Positions 53,484-62,080 are shown, counted from the stretch's first letter. The stretch: DNA of 64,000 nucleotides from Paenibacillus gyeongsangnamensis (GCF_027533625.1 NZ_JAQAGZ010000011.1:186001-250000); one strand, 5' to 3'. Notes: generated by a model from the letters alone, not told the origin. Numbers and translations: made by a program.

Positions 53484-53513
53484 CCTTCGGTTTTTCTCCT
53501 CTTCCCTATATTG

Positions 53514-53580
53514 AAAAGCTTCCCCTCCTGATCGGCCGCTTGCCTATGGCACGGCCGCCAAGCGAGAAGCTTTTCTTTTT
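53514..53580. terminator. Bidirectional terminator
   Basis: AAAAGCTTC pairs with GAAGCTTTT, and an inner CGGCCG dyad extends the structure. A T run follows on the plus strand. It separates convergent genes. Confidence 0.65.
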
Positions 53581-53589
53581 TTTGACCAT

Positions 53590-53784
53590 TTACTTCCTGC
53601 GGAGCCAGCGGTCCCGCCACATCCGCAGGGCAAGCGGCACCATTCCGAACCAGCGGGTCTGCCACGGCTCCCTCATGATGCGCCGGTCCCGGCGTACCTG
53701 CTTACGCACAGCCTTCGGCGTTTCCATATATTCGACGACGCGTTCCGTTACATATTTAACCAGATCTTCTCCGCTCGCTGCCAT
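53590..53784 (-). CDS. yqzE: YqzE-family protein
   Basis: The 64 residues, GEDLVKYVTERVVEYMETPK then AVRKQVRRDRR, match the small YqzE family, found near comG and yqhG/yqhH in B. subtilis. A basic C-terminus with a hydrophobic WFGMVPLAL patch suggests membrane association. AAGGAGG lies 5 bases before the chosen ATG. An ATG six codons earlier has no site. Function is unknown. Confidence 0.75.
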   Translation of the reverse strand: MAASGEDLVKYVTERVVEYMETPKAVRKQVRRDRRIMREPWQTRWFGMVPLALRMWRDRWLRRK

Positions 53785-53814
53785 ACTTTTCCTCCTTGCC
53801 AATCGCTGTACCTC

Positions 53815-54096
53815 GCTTATTCAGTATGGTCATGAACCGCTTGCCGCAAACGTCATTCCGGAACCGGAGAAGTCCGTCGGCGCGAACGGGTAAACCCGAA
53901 GCGTCTAGCCCGGGAGGCGGTACGCGAGATGGAGCGCCGAGGCGTCTGCGCCTTCGCCCAGGAAGCGCTCAGGCTCGAGCTCGAGCAGCAGAAGGCTGCA
54001 CGCAAGATCGTGTCGAAGGCGGAGCGCGAAGCGGAGAAAGTGCGAAAGCGCGAGCTTGCCGTTCGGAAGGCCAAAGCGAAACACCGCGGCAGGTAA
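53815..54096 (+). pseudogene. yjdF-type RNA-binding protein, C-terminal fragment
   Basis: The plus strand reads RRRERVNPKRLAREAVREME, then CAFAQEALRLELEQQKAARK and a Lys/Arg/Glu-rich tail ending KAKHRGR at 54096. That is the C-terminal half of YjdF-type (DUF2992) proteins. An upstream scrap in another frame (YGHEPLAANVIPEP) may be the preceding part, so a frameshift lies near 53870. No start or ribosome site remains. In Bacilli yjdF is often controlled by an azaaromatic riboswitch, and no such leader is visible here. Confidence 0.6.
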
Positions 54097-54144
54097 TCCG
54101 GCCGAAGCAGGACGATCGCTGCTTTGCTTGCATAGCAAACAACA

Positions 54145-54191
54145 AAGAACACCCGCAGCGCCGGAAATTCCGGCAGCTTGCGGGTGTTCTT
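54145..54191. terminator. Terminator of argS
   Basis: AAGAACACCCGCA pairs with TGCGGGTGTTCTT, with an inner GCCGGAAATTCCGGC dyad. It lies just past the argS stop. Confidence 0.75.
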
Positions 54192-54202
54192 GTTTGCCTG
54201 TA

Positions 54203-55909
54203 TTAAATCTTCTCAGGGGCTTCCAAACCGATCAGCGCGAGACCGTTCTTCAGCGTAATCCGCACGCACTCGACCAAGGCGAGACGCGCGGCGCGGAGCT
54301 CGGCGTCATCCACCAGAATCGGGCATTCATGATAGAAACGGTTGAAGCTCTGCGCCAGATCCACCAAATAACGGCTTACAATGGAAGGCTCGAGTTTATG
54401 CATCGCCTGCTCGACCCGTTCCTTGAACAGGTAAAGCTCACGAACGACGCCCATGGCCTCACTGCCCGACAGATGCTTCGCGAGCGACGGCTCAAGCGCT
54501 GTTGCCGGAGCGCTATCGGCCTTGCGCAGCACGCTGCACGCCCGGGCGTGGGTATATTGCACGTACGGTCCGGTTTCGCCTTCGAAGTTGAGCGCCTCGT
54601 CCCAGGAGAATACGATATCCTTGATCCGGTTGTTGCTCAGATCGTTGAAAATGATGGCGCCTACGCCGACCTTGCGGGCCACCTCATCCTTGTTCTCCAT
54701 GTTCGGATTCTTCTGTTCGATGATTTCGCGGGTTTTCTCGATTGCCTTCGTCAGCAGCTCTTCGAGGTTGATGACATTGCCTTTGCGTGTGGAGAGCTTG
54801 GCGCCTTCCAGGCTCACCTTGCCGAACGGCACATGTACGAGCCGATTCGCCCAGTCATAGCCCATCAGCTCAATCACCTTGAACCACTGCTTAAAGTGGA
54901 GGCTCTGGCCGGCATCGGTAATGTAGACGGCCTTCTCGAAATCATACGTATGTTTGCGGTACACCGCAGCCGTCACGTCGCGGGTGTGGTAGAGCGTTCC
55001 ACCGTCCTTCTTAATCATCAGCGCAGGCGGCATGTCATACTCGTCGAGACGCACCAGCATGGCGCCCTCGTCTTCCTCCAGCAGGCTCTTCTCCTTCAGC
55101 TCGTCGACGATAGCGGCCATCTTGTCATTATAGAAGCTCTCGCCCGCGTAAGAATCGAACGTGACGCCGAGCAAATCGTACATCTTCTGAAATTCCTTGA
55201 GGGAAATGTCGACGAACCAACGCCATAGCTTGAGTGCTTCCTCATCCCCCTGCTCCAGCTTCACGAACCAGGCGCGCGCTTCGTCCTCCAGCTCCGGCTT
55301 CTCTTCCGCGACGTCATGGAACTTGATGTAGATCCTTTGGAGCTCGGAGATCCCGTCCGACTCCACGGCCTCCTGATTGCCCCACAGTTTGTAAGCGACG
55401 ATCAGCTTGCCGAATTGCGTTCCCCAGTCCCCTAAATGGTTGATTCCGACGGATTTGTAGCCAAGAAATTCAAATATCTTGTACAGCGCATTGCCGATCA
55501 CCGTCGAACGAAGATGCCCGATATGGAACGTCTTCGCGATATTCGGAGAGGAGAAGTCGAGCACGATCTTCCGGCCCTGACCGAGGTTCTGCGAGCCGTA
55601 CCGGTCCTGCTTCTTCAGCACTTCGTTCAGCACGCCGGCCGCAAAGGAAGAAGGCTCCAGGAACACGTTGAAGTAGCCGGACACCGCTTCCACCCGCTGC
55701 ACGGCCGGTTGTTCTCCCCATGCCGCCTTCAGCTCCTCGGCTATCGCTTGCGGCGCCTTGCGCAGCTGCTTGCTCAGCTTGAAGCAGGGAAGCGACAAGT
55801 CGCCCATCTGCGGATTCGGCGGATATTCGATCAGCTCCGCCACCGTCTCCGCCGTCAATCCCTCCAGCTTCCCTGCCAGTTGTTCAGCCAACCATTGTTT
55901 CACATTCAT
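54203..55909 (-). CDS. argS: Arginyl-tRNA synthetase
   Basis: This 568-residue class I synthetase charges tRNA-Arg. The N-terminal additional domain (GDLSLPCFKLSKQLRKAPQA) precedes the HIGH signature in SSPNIAKTFHIGHLRSTVIG. The KMSKS equivalent is GAKLSTRKGN, and the DALR anticodon-binding domain at the C-terminus holds YTHARACSVLRKA and LVDLAQSFNRFYHECPIL. Length is normal for Bacilli. No T-box leader is apparent upstream. Confidence 0.96.
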   Translation of the reverse strand: MNVKQWLAEQLAGKLEGLTAETVAELIEYPPNPQMGDLSLPCFKLSKQLRKAPQAIAEELKAAWGEQPAVQRVEAVSGYFNVFLEPSSFAAGVLNEVLKKQDRYGSQNLGQGRKIVLDFSSPNIAKTFHIGHLRSTVIGNALYKIFEFLGYKSVGINHLGDWGTQFGKLIVAYKLWGNQEAVESDGISELQRIYIKFHDVAEEKPELEDEARAWFVKLEQGDEEALKLWRWFVDISLKEFQKMYDLLGVTFDSYAGESFYNDKMAAIVDELKEKSLLEEDEGAMLVRLDEYDMPPALMIKKDGGTLYHTRDVTAAVYRKHTYDFEKAVYITDAGQSLHFKQWFKVIELMGYDWANRLVHVPFGKVSLEGAKLSTRKGNVINLEELLTKAIEKTREIIEQKNPNMENKDEVARKVGVGAIIFNDLSNNRIKDIVFSWDEALNFEGETGPYVQYTHARACSVLRKADSAPATALEPSLAKHLSGSEAMGVVRELYLFKERVEQAMHKLEPSIVSRYLVDLAQSFNRFYHECPILVDDAELRAARLALVECVRITLKNGLALIGLEAPEKI

Positions 55910-56021
55910 GACATAAGTACCCCTTTCGTCCTGCCGACGCCTCTATCGTTATCGTACCGGGAGCCGCGAGCCTGCAGCGGCCTTGTCCATCGACAGCACG
56001 AGTCTTCGCGCTGCCGTCGAT

Positions 56022-56049
56022 GCAACAAAGCACCCCGCTTGCGGGGTGC
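56022..56049 (-). terminator. Terminator between the acetyltransferase gene and argS
   Basis: GCACCCC pairs with GGGGTGC around GCAAGC, followed by TTTGTTG on the minus strand. The rest of 55910-56291 shows no gene. Confidence 0.55.
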
Positions 56050-56291
56050 CTGCATCCAAGCACGTCTTGTATTGCCAGCCTTTTCATAAGCTTCATTATA
56101 TCGGCACCGCAAAATCGAGTCAAGCGCCGTCCTGCAAGGTTTTTCGGCTCTGAATCGTCCTTCAGTGCCAGGCTGGGCAAGCCGAACGCTTCTCACCGGC
56201 CGGCTCCGGACCCCAGGCAAGCTCCATAGCGTACGCATAAGTGAAGCGCAGTTTATCAACCGGCGCGTTCCCCTGATATTACCGGTTCCGT

Positions 56292-56783
56292 TTACAGCAG
56301 CTTCTGCATGATAATGACATCCAGCAAACGGTCGAATTTGTAGCCTACCTGCCGCATCGTGCCGACCATGTCGAAACCGTAGACGCGGTGCAAATGAATG
56401 CTGCTGTCGTTCCCTTCGGCAATGCGCGAAAGCACGGTATGAAGCCCCGCAGATTTGCCTTCCTCCAATATGCGGCCCAGCAGCCGCTTGCCAAGGCCAA
56501 GGCCTCGGTACTCCGCATGAATGTAAAGCGACAGCTCGGCGGTTCTTGCGTAAGCGAGTCTGTCGGAATACCGGTTCGCGGAAGCCCAACCGATCACCCG
56601 GCCCTCCCGTTCCGCCACGAGTATCGGATAAGCGTCTCCATGCTGTCCGTACCACTCGGTTTGCTGCTCCAGCGTCCGGGGGACCGTGTCGAACGTGGCG
56701 ACGGTATTCAGAACCGCCTCGTTGTAAATATCCAGAATGCCGGGCAGATCACCCGTACCTGCTTTTCGAATAATAAGTTCCAT
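56292..56783 (-). CDS. GNAT acetyltransferase (phosphinothricin-acetyltransferase type)
   Basis: This 163-residue enzyme opens IIRKAGTGDLPGILDIYNEA and has the acetyl-CoA loop YRGLGLGKRLLGRILEE and the C-terminal HRVYGFDMVGTMRQVGYKFD. These fit the Pat/YwnH/MddA group, which acetylates methionine sulfone, methionine sulfoximine or phosphinothricin. The true substrate is unknown. The ATG at 56783 has AAGGAG at a good distance. A longer frame from 56834 is rejected. Confidence 0.85.
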   Translation of the reverse strand: MELIIRKAGTGDLPGILDIYNEAVLNTVATFDTVPRTLEQQTEWYGQHGDAYPILVAEREGRVIGWASANRYSDRLAYARTAELSLYIHAEYRGLGLGKRLLGRILEEGKSAGLHTVLSRIAEGNDSSIHLHRVYGFDMVGTMRQVGYKFDRLLDVIIMQKLL

Positions 56784-56860
56784 TGCTAGCCTTCTCCTTC
56801 TCGTATGCGTCGAAATGATCGAACCGCGGATCAACGCATCGGTTTTTATGAATCCAGTAT

Positions 56861-56957
56861 AAACGGCTACGCCGTCCTTGTCTTACAAGGACCAGCGCGT
56901 TTATCAAGGTTGATGCAAAGCTATAAGTCTTCGAAAACTTATAAATTCTTATCAACT
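56861..56957 (+). repeat. Intergenic repeat, copy 1
   Basis: This 97-bp unit begins AAACGGCTACGCCGTCCTTG, contains the dyad GTCCTTGTCTTACAAGGAC, and ends near AAATTCTTATCAACT. Related copies lie at 59639-59735 (same strand), 61900-61998 (inverted) and, decayed, at 62776-62818. Confidence 0.8.
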
Positions 56958-57013
56958 AAAAAAGGTTTCGGCCCGCAGTTGCTGGCTGAAACCTTCCATA
57001 TGTTGCTTTGGGA

Positions 57014-57097
57014 TGCGGTCGAGAGGACTCGAACCTCCACGGCTGTTACACCACTAGAACCTGAATCTAGCGCGTCTGCCAATTCCGCCACGACCGC
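57014..57097 (-). tRNA. tRNA-Leu (CAG), copy 1
   Basis: The minus strand starts GCGGTCGTGGCGGAATTGGC, forms a CTAGA-TTCAGGT-TCTAG anticodon arm (anticodon CAG), has a long variable arm, and ends GGTTCGAGTCCTCTCGACCGC plus A. CCA is not encoded. Confidence 0.95.
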
Positions 57098-57130
57098 TTG
57101 GGTAAAACAAGAAAAAAATTGGGTTGGAAG

Positions 57131-57214
57131 TGCGGTCAAGAGGACTCGAACCTCCACGGTATTGCTACCACTAGAACCTGAATCTAGCGCGTCTGCCAAT
57201 TCCGCCATGACCGC
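57131..57214 (-). tRNA. tRNA-Leu (CAG), copy 2
   Basis: Same structure and anticodon CAG as the neighbouring copy. The differences lie in the base of the acceptor stem (GCGGTCATGG...TTGACCGC) and in the variable arm. CCA is not encoded. Confidence 0.95.
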
Positions 57215-57436
57215 ATATTCTTCATCTCTCAAGCCTTCGCTCGAGGGGACAAAATGTATCATAACATCGTTAGAATCGGATGTCAAATAATTTCTTCATA
57301 TTTTTTTCAAAATGCTTTCACCCATCAAATTCGGACCCGGCCAACGAAGAATTGAAGTAAGAGCATCCGCGTTCCGCTTGCATGGAATACTCCCGCGGCG
57401 GCGCATACTAATGAAAAAATCGGAGGTCCTGGAAAG

Positions 57437-57763
57437 ATGATAAAACGTCGGATAATCGCAGCTGCAGCTGTCGTCCTGATCGCGTCAGCTCTCTTGACCG
57501 GCTGCGGCGGCGCCAAGAAGGCCGCGGCTCCTGCAGTCAAACTTACGAAAGCGCAGTTTGACAAAGCGAACCTCGGCATGAACTACGACGAAGTCCAGAA
57601 AGCGGTTGGCGGCCCCGGCAACGTTACGACCGAGGAAGGAACGCCGGGCCAGCCGGGCTATACGCTCGTCGTGGAATATCCGGGAGTCAAGGAAGGCGGG
57701 CTCGCAAGGTTCACCTTCAAGAACGGGCAATTGATCAACAAAGGCGGAAGCGGCTTGGAATAA
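57437..57763 (+). CDS. DUF3862-type lipoprotein
   Basis: The 108-residue product has a lipoprotein signal (LIASALLTGC; Cys at about 23) and one BamE/SmpA-like domain: LTKAQFDKANLGMNYDEVQK, VGGPGN and ARFTFKNGQLINKG. In Gram-positive bacteria these small lipoproteins sit on the outer face of the membrane. Their role is unknown. GGAGG precedes the ATG, and a terminator follows. The fold is related to the repeats in the J-domain protein at 36851 and the lipoprotein at 61137. Confidence 0.8.
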   Translation: MIKRRIIAAAAVVLIASALLTGCGGAKKAAAPAVKLTKAQFDKANLGMNYDEVQKAVGGPGNVTTEEGTPGQPGYTLVVEYPGVKEGGLARFTFKNGQLINKGGSGLE

Positions 57764-57773
57764 TATGTACCGG

Positions 57774-57807
57774 GAAGAGACGGCAGCGCCAGAACTCTTC
57801 TTTTTTT
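57774..57807 (+). terminator. Terminator of the DUF3862 lipoprotein gene
   Basis: GAAGAG pairs with CTCTTC, with inner pairing, followed by seven T. Confidence 0.7.
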
Positions 57808-57824
57808 ATCCTGTCCATCTCCTC

Positions 57825-57920
57825 TCAACGGCAAATCAACCATATGACCGCCGCCCAGAATGGAAGCGTTAGCAGCACACCGTAGACGGTCCCTTTCAGA
57901 GCCGATCCCTGTTTTGTCAT
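57825..57920 (-). CDS. 31-residue membrane peptide
   Basis: The ATG at 57920 has AAAGGAG 9 bases upstream. The product starts MTKQGSALKGTVYGVLLTLP and continues with a hydrophobic FWAAVIWLI segment, a single transmembrane helix. Similar tiny membrane proteins occur in spore formers, but I cannot name a family. It is antisense to nothing and lies between a terminator and a divergent gene. Confidence 0.5.
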   Translation of the reverse strand: MTKQGSALKGTVYGVLLTLPFWAAVIWLICR

Positions 57921-58051
57921 CCGACCGCACTCCTTTCCGCAGCATGAGGTGGAGTTTATTGTATGCGGCATACCGGTTTTTGATGACGAATTGCGGCTCC
58001 GACATCTTTTCCAGAGTCAGATCATATACTGGGACAAGGAGGAGATCGCTC

Positions 58052-58273
58052 ATGGTGCTGCTGCAAATCGCCGGCGGAATCGTGTTTGCCCTATTGCTCT
58101 GGAGCCTGCTGAAGCTGACGTTCAAAGCGCTCTTATGGGGCCTCGGATTTACGCTGCTCGTCAGCGCCGTTTTCCCGGGGCTGCTCATCCTGCTGGGCGG
58201 CTTTGTCTTCGTTCTCGTCAGCCTGCTGGCTACCTTCGGATTGCTTGTGCTGATCTCCCTGTTCCGGAGCTGA
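58052..58273 (+). CDS. Small hydrophobic membrane protein
   Basis: The 73 residues form about three hydrophobic helices (LQIAGGIVFALLLWSLLKLT; LLWGLGFTLLVSAVF; LLGGFVFVLVSLLATFGLLV). AAGGAGGAG lies 8 bases before the ATG at 58052. No family is recognised. A longer upstream frame is rejected because it lacks a ribosome site. Confidence 0.65.
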   Translation: MVLLQIAGGIVFALLLWSLLKLTFKALLWGLGFTLLVSAVFPGLLILLGGFVFVLVSLLATFGLLVLISLFRS

Positions 58274-58276
58274 CCT

Positions 58277-58474
58277 TTAGCCTTCCCGGTAAGCTTGCAG
58301 GGCGCGGCGGGACCAGGCTACGAGAGCTTCGGACGATTCCTGGAGGGGCGCATCGAACAGATGCGTCTCCGCTTGTCCAGCCGCGCTCAACATAATTATT
58401 TCCCCGCTCATCCCTGATGCCTCCGAACGGATCCGAAGCACATAATTCGGTTCCAATGGAATGATGGAATGCAT
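58277..58474 (-). CDS. Small conserved-looking protein of unknown function
   Basis: The 65 residues (PLEPNYVLRIRSEASGMSGE then LVAWSRRALQAYREG) have no recognised domain. The ATG at 58474 lies 10 bases after AAGGAG, and an alternative ATG eight codons earlier is closer to no site. It converges with the gene at 58052. Confidence 0.5.
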   Translation of the reverse strand: MHSIIPLEPNYVLRIRSEASGMSGEIIMLSAAGQAETHLFDAPLQESSEALVAWSRRALQAYREG

Positions 58475-58530
58475 GCGTTGTATTCTCCTTAAGAGCATTT
58501 TCTTAACAGATTACCCCAAAAGCTCCCCCC

Positions 58531-59241
58531 TTAATCGCCTTCCTTGGAACCGGTCCGATCCAAATACCGCCTTCCCGACTGCAGCACCGTGTCGAATACG
58601 GTTCGCCCGATGGCGTAGCCGAGCCTTGTCGCCGTGCCCGCATAACGAAATGCGGCGCCTCTTCCCGTCGCGGCGACAAGCACCGCATCCGTCGTCGTAC
58701 CGGTCGCGGTCTGACCGGAGTCCGTCAGCCGCACTCCCAGCTCCTGCAGGGCGGCGGCTTTCGCTTCGGTAGCGGTGATGACCGCATTCACGAAGGCGGC
58801 ATCCATCAGGCTTCCGTCCACAACGACAATGATATTGATAGTCCCCGGGTACAGCGGGGACCCGGCCGGCCGGACTCCGGCCCGCGCCTTGTTTCCGAGC
58901 CCCGCCGTACTCCAGGTGCAGACCAGCGTTTCTTCGTCCACCCGCCATTCTGCTGCCGCCCGGTCCCGTAAATCCGCAGCCGTGAGCAGCGCCGCCGTAT
59001 GCTCGGGTTTCAGGCCGGACTCCTCCATAAACCGGTGCATTTCTTGAAGCGGATCATCGCAGTGATACGACTTGTCCACCTGCCGGTTCATGAGCTGAAG
59101 ATGGCTTCCGAAGCCCTCCCCCCACATCGAGGAATTCAGCGTTCGCATAGGCCGCTCATTCTGCACCAAATAGTAGCTTTGGGAACCGTGGTCCGCGTAG
59201 CCGAAGCGCAGTCCTTCAATTGCAGTAGCCGTCCATTCCAT
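58531..59241 (-). CDS. cbiZ: Adenosylcobinamide amidohydrolase
   Basis: The 236-residue product has CbiZ features: LNSSMWGEGFGSHLQLMNRQ, TAADLRDRAAAEW, then GLGNKARAGVRPA and PGTINIIVVVDGSLMDAAFV, and TGTTTDAVLVAATGRG. CbiZ removes the aminopropanol side chain from salvaged cobinamide so it can re-enter B12 synthesis. The link to the B12-dependent NrdJ in this genome makes sense. It forms a likely operon with the 75-residue gene upstream (6 bp apart). Confidence 0.85.
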   Translation of the reverse strand: MEWTATAIEGLRFGYADHGSQSYYLVQNERPMRTLNSSMWGEGFGSHLQLMNRQVDKSYHCDDPLQEMHRFMEESGLKPEHTAALLTAADLRDRAAAEWRVDEETLVCTWSTAGLGNKARAGVRPAGSPLYPGTINIIVVVDGSLMDAAFVNAVITATEAKAAALQELGVRLTDSGQTATGTTTDAVLVAATGRGAAFRYAGTATRLGYAIGRTVFDTVLQSGRRYLDRTGSKEGD

Positions 59242-59247
59242 CCCGGC

Positions 59248-59475
59248 CTACTCGTTTTCCAGCGGCCACAGCTCCGCTCGCGGTTCGCTGAAGGGCTGAT
59301 AGCAATAGCTCCTGTCCAGCGTGACCACCCGCCGGTTCGGCTTGCGGATCAGTACCGAGCGGTCGTCCCAGGCGACGACGAAGCCCTTCACGTCATTGGC
59401 GCGGTCCGCGTCCCGGATCACCCGCAGCAGCGTTCCGTCTTGGCGGTACCGATCCAGCTGTTCTTCTGTAATCAT
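59248..59475 (-). CDS. Small protein of unknown function upstream of cbiZ
   Basis: The 75 residues (ITEEQLDRYRQDGTLLRVIR; VAWDDRSVLIRKPNRRVVTL) suggest a small beta-barrel-like fold with an N-terminal helix. No family is named. It is followed 6 bp later by cbiZ on the same strand and probably co-transcribed. AGGAGG is present before the ATG, with slightly long spacing. Confidence 0.6.
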   Translation of the reverse strand: MITEEQLDRYRQDGTLLRVIRDADRANDVKGFVVAWDDRSVLIRKPNRRVVTLDRSYCYQPFSEPRAELWPLENE

Positions 59476-59638
59476 CTATGTTCCAGCCTCCTGCCGGCTT
59501 ATTTTAGATATTATGGTACACCATATGAGGGATACAATAAACAAATGCGCCGCGACCAAGGAAGGTTCAGGAATCGCAACATTCCTTATCGGAGCCATTC
59601 CGCGTCAAGAGCGAACCTACACTCGTGCGCAGCCAGGA

Positions 59639-59735
59639 TAAACGGCTACGCCGTCCTTGTCTTACAAGGACCAGCGCGTTTACCAAGGTTGATGCGAAGC
59701 AATAAGCTACGAAAACTTATACATTCTTATCAACC
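59639..59735 (+). repeat. Intergenic repeat, copy 2
   Basis: It matches copy 1 (56861) at most positions, including the GTCCTTGTCTTACAAGGAC dyad, and ends ACATTCTTATCAACC. It lies in the gap between two genes. Confidence 0.8.
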
Positions 59736-59778
59736 AAAAAAAAACCTGCACCCGCCCGAAGGGACAGGTACAGGTTTG
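59736..59778 (-). terminator. Terminator after the gene at 59792
   Basis: AAACCTGCACC pairs with GGTACAGGTTT, with a long A run that reads as T on the minus strand. Confidence 0.65.
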
Positions 59779-59791
59779 TTATTCTTCAAGA

Positions 59792-60115
59792 TTAACCGAC
59801 ATGTTCGCGGGAATCGTTCGTTTCAAACCAATAGTCAAGCACTTTACTGGACATGACCCGTTTACTGATATAATCGATCTGCTGCTGGGAGAATTGAGGT
59901 TCCCAAGCGATATCCAGCTCCTTGCAAAGCTTCACCACGGTCAAGAGCTCCGACCATGCAACATATCTTTTGTACCAGAAAAATTGAGGGTGCTCGATCA
60001 TATAAGGATACAGATCATCGAAATCCGTATGTTTACAATCAAGGGCGCGCTCAAAGTGAACCTTAGCCTCATTTAATTTCGTTGTAAAAAAATCCACCGG
60101 TATCTCTTTCCCCAT
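59792..60115 (-). CDS. Protein of unknown function
   Basis: The 107-residue product is helical and rich in aromatic residues (YPYMIEHPQFFWYKRYVAWS; FSQQQIDYISKRVM). GGGAGG precedes the ATG. No domain is recognised and no operon partner is evident. It looks like a genuine gene by codon use. Confidence 0.6.
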   Translation of the reverse strand: MGKEIPVDFFTTKLNEAKVHFERALDCKHTDFDDLYPYMIEHPQFFWYKRYVAWSELLTVVKLCKELDIAWEPQFSQQQIDYISKRVMSSKVLDYWFETNDSREHVG

Positions 60116-60246
60116 GCAAGATGCACCTCCCTCAAGTCATTCGCGGAAAACGGCTGCACGTCTGTACGTTATCGCTTATGTCCATTATAAAGGAAAATGC
60201 TTTCGGAGGGAAGGCTTTTGACGAGAGAGCCGCCCGGCATTTCCTG

Positions 60247-60816
60247 TTATTCAAATTCGATCCGACCTCCGGAGAGCGAAGCGATCTTCACCAGCGACTC
60301 CACGCGGATCCCGGATTCCCGGATCGTACGGCCGCCGGCCTGAAACGATTTCTCCACCGCGATGCCGAGACCCAGCAGGACGGCGCCGGAGCGGCGGATA
60401 ATGCGGATGAGGCCGCGGGCCGCGTCCCCGTTCGCAATGAAATCGTCGATCAGCACGACACGGTCGTTCTCGCTCAGAAATTCCTTGGACACCATAATAT
60501 CGGTCACGATCCCCTTCGTAAAGGAAGGCACGCGCTCGCAGAACGTCTCCGTATCGGTGTTGAGCGTCTTCTTCCGGCGGGCGAATACTAGAGGAACCCC
60601 CAGCTCCTGCGCTGCGGCAAAAGCGATCGGGATGCCTGACGATTCGATCGTTAAGATTTTGGTGACCTGCTCCTCGCGGTACAGCCTTGCAAATTCCCGG
60701 CCCATGGCCGTCGTCAGCACCGGATCCACCGCGTGATTCAAGATCGCGTCCAGCTTAATCACCTCGTCCGAGACGATGACGCCGACTTCTCTGATTCTGT
60801 CTTTCAATAACTCCAT
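60247..60816 (-). CDS. xpt: Xanthine phosphoribosyltransferase
   Basis: The 189 residues open MELLKDRIREVGVIVSDEVI and carry the PRTase PRPP loop RVVLIDDFIANGDAARGLI and an upstream ILTIESSGIPIAFAAA. Those are Xpt features. Xpt converts xanthine to XMP for purine salvage. The ATG at 60816 has GGAGG 9 bases upstream, and a frame reaching 61026 is not supported. No purine riboswitch could be recognised in the leader, unlike in B. subtilis. Confidence 0.9.
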   Translation of the reverse strand: MELLKDRIREVGVIVSDEVIKLDAILNHAVDPVLTTAMGREFARLYREEQVTKILTIESSGIPIAFAAAQELGVPLVFARRKKTLNTDTETFCERVPSFTKGIVTDIMVSKEFLSENDRVVLIDDFIANGDAARGLIRIIRRSGAVLLGLGIAVEKSFQAGGRTIRESGIRVESLVKIASLSGGRIEFE

Positions 60817-61136
60817 ACGTTCGAGCCTCCGCTTCCGAATCCTTTTTCGTAAACTTATCATAACGGCGAAGTAGGTTTCAAGTACCATCTTTTGCAGTAT
60901 TGTTAAAGTTTCCGCAACCTTCTGCTTGCAAAACCGTCTATAAGGGTAGATAAGGTTAAAGTGGAAAAAAATAAGGCAGCGCGGAATAAACACAGCCAAA
61001 TGAAAATAACAACGAGCAATTTTCATACATTTCGACCGGATTTGCCCTAATTTGGCCTTTGAGAACGAAGCCGGGACGGAGTATGATTAGTAAGGTTGCC
61101 ACAGAGCATTTTAGATAAGGAAAGGAAGCTTTCGGG

Positions 61137-61841
61137 ATGAGAACAAAAAAGGCGTTCATCGGATTCTTGTCCGCTGCTATCTTAATGATATTCGCTGCCG
61201 GCTGCCAGAGCAAGCCAGCAGCTCAGACTGATCTACATAAGGAACCGGTGCAGGAGCCGGCCGTCACTATATTGACACAGGCGCCGGAGATGCCGAAGGA
61301 AACGGTGCTCGACCCTTCCGTTCCGGCTCCCGCCGTCCCTCAAACGGCCGATAACAACAAGCTGGCTACGGCAAGCTCCGACTCGAAGAACGCAAGTCCG
61401 GAGGATGGAAGCGGCAAGTCCGTTCAGAATAAACCGAAGATCGATATCAAATCGCCGTATACGGAGGCGAAGCCGACCCTCCTCGGTCTTTCGCTTAAGA
61501 CCGATGCCGCAGAGATCAGAAGCAAATTCGGCAAACCGAAGGACCAATTCACGATGGATGAAGATGCGGATCCGCTGACGGTTTACGATTACGGCGACTT
61601 TCTCGTCGGCTTTAACACCAAGAATCAACTGCAGTTCATTGATGTCCGCAGTCCCGACCTCGACCCGGGTCTCGGCGGTCTGAAGCTCGGCGATCCGGCC
61701 GGCGAAGTATCGAAGGCGCTCGGCAAGCCGGACAGCAACACGACCCTCGTGATGACTTATAAAGCATCTGGCGCCGTTCTTAAGCTGGATATCGACCCGA
61801 AAACGCAGAAGGTCAATTCAATCAAATTGTTCGCGGAGTAA
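61137..61841 (+). CDS. Lipoprotein with two BamE/SmpA-like units
   Basis: The 234-residue product has a lipoprotein signal with lipobox FAAGC (about residue 22). A long low-complexity Pro/Ala/Lys/Ser linker runs to about 105. The C-terminal domain carries two related units, SLKTDAAEIRSKFGKPKDQF and KLGDPAGEVSKALGKPDSNT, each G-x-x-x-x-E-x-x-x-x-x-G-K-P. This resembles DUF4309-type lipoproteins of Bacilli. Function is unknown. An AGGAAAGGAAG site precedes the ATG, and a terminator follows. Confidence 0.78.
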   Translation: MRTKKAFIGFLSAAILMIFAAGCQSKPAAQTDLHKEPVQEPAVTILTQAPEMPKETVLDPSVPAPAVPQTADNNKLATASSDSKNASPEDGSGKSVQNKPKIDIKSPYTEAKPTLLGLSLKTDAAEIRSKFGKPKDQFTMDEDADPLTVYDYGDFLVGFNTKNQLQFIDVRSPDLDPGLGGLKLGDPAGEVSKALGKPDSNTTLVMTYKASGAVLKLDIDPKTQKVNSIKLFAE

Positions 61842-61857
61842 CGGCTGCGCGAACGGT

Positions 61858-61897
61858 AATCACGTTCGTCCCAACGGGACGGGCGTGATTTTTTTTT
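61858..61897 (+). terminator. Terminator of the lipoprotein gene
   Basis: AATCACG...GTCCC pairs with GGGAC...CGTGATT, followed by eight or more T. Confidence 0.8.
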
Positions 61898-61899
61898 GA

Positions 61900-61998
61900 G
61901 TTGATAAGAATTTATAAGTTTTTCGCGGGCTTATAGCTTCGCATCAACCTTGATAAACGCGCTGGTCCTTGTAAGACAAGGATGGCGTAGCCGTTTAT
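61900..61998 (-). repeat. Intergenic repeat, copy 3 (inverted)
   Basis: The reverse complement of copies 1 and 2, with the GTCCTTGTAAGACAAGGA dyad and the AAACGGCTACGCC end. It lies directly behind a terminator. Confidence 0.78.
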
Positions 61999-62028
61999 CC
62001 TGGACGAGTACCAGCGCCCCTCCAAGCC

Positions 62029-62080
62029 GAAAAAGGCTTACCCGGTCCATTATAATAAGTACAAGGAACCGGATAAGCCT
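62029..62080 (-). terminator. Terminator of the DedA gene
   Basis: AGGCTTATCCGGTTCC pairs with GGACCGGGTAAGCCT, followed by TTTTT on the minus strand. Confidence 0.7.

Noticed and set aside
55910-56291. T-box leader before argS
   Set aside because: The T-box consensus (AGGGTGGNACCGCG) is absent. The hairpin at 56022-56049 is a plain terminator.
60817-61136. Purine riboswitch before xpt
   Set aside because: None of the conserved purine-aptamer segments could be matched in the leader.
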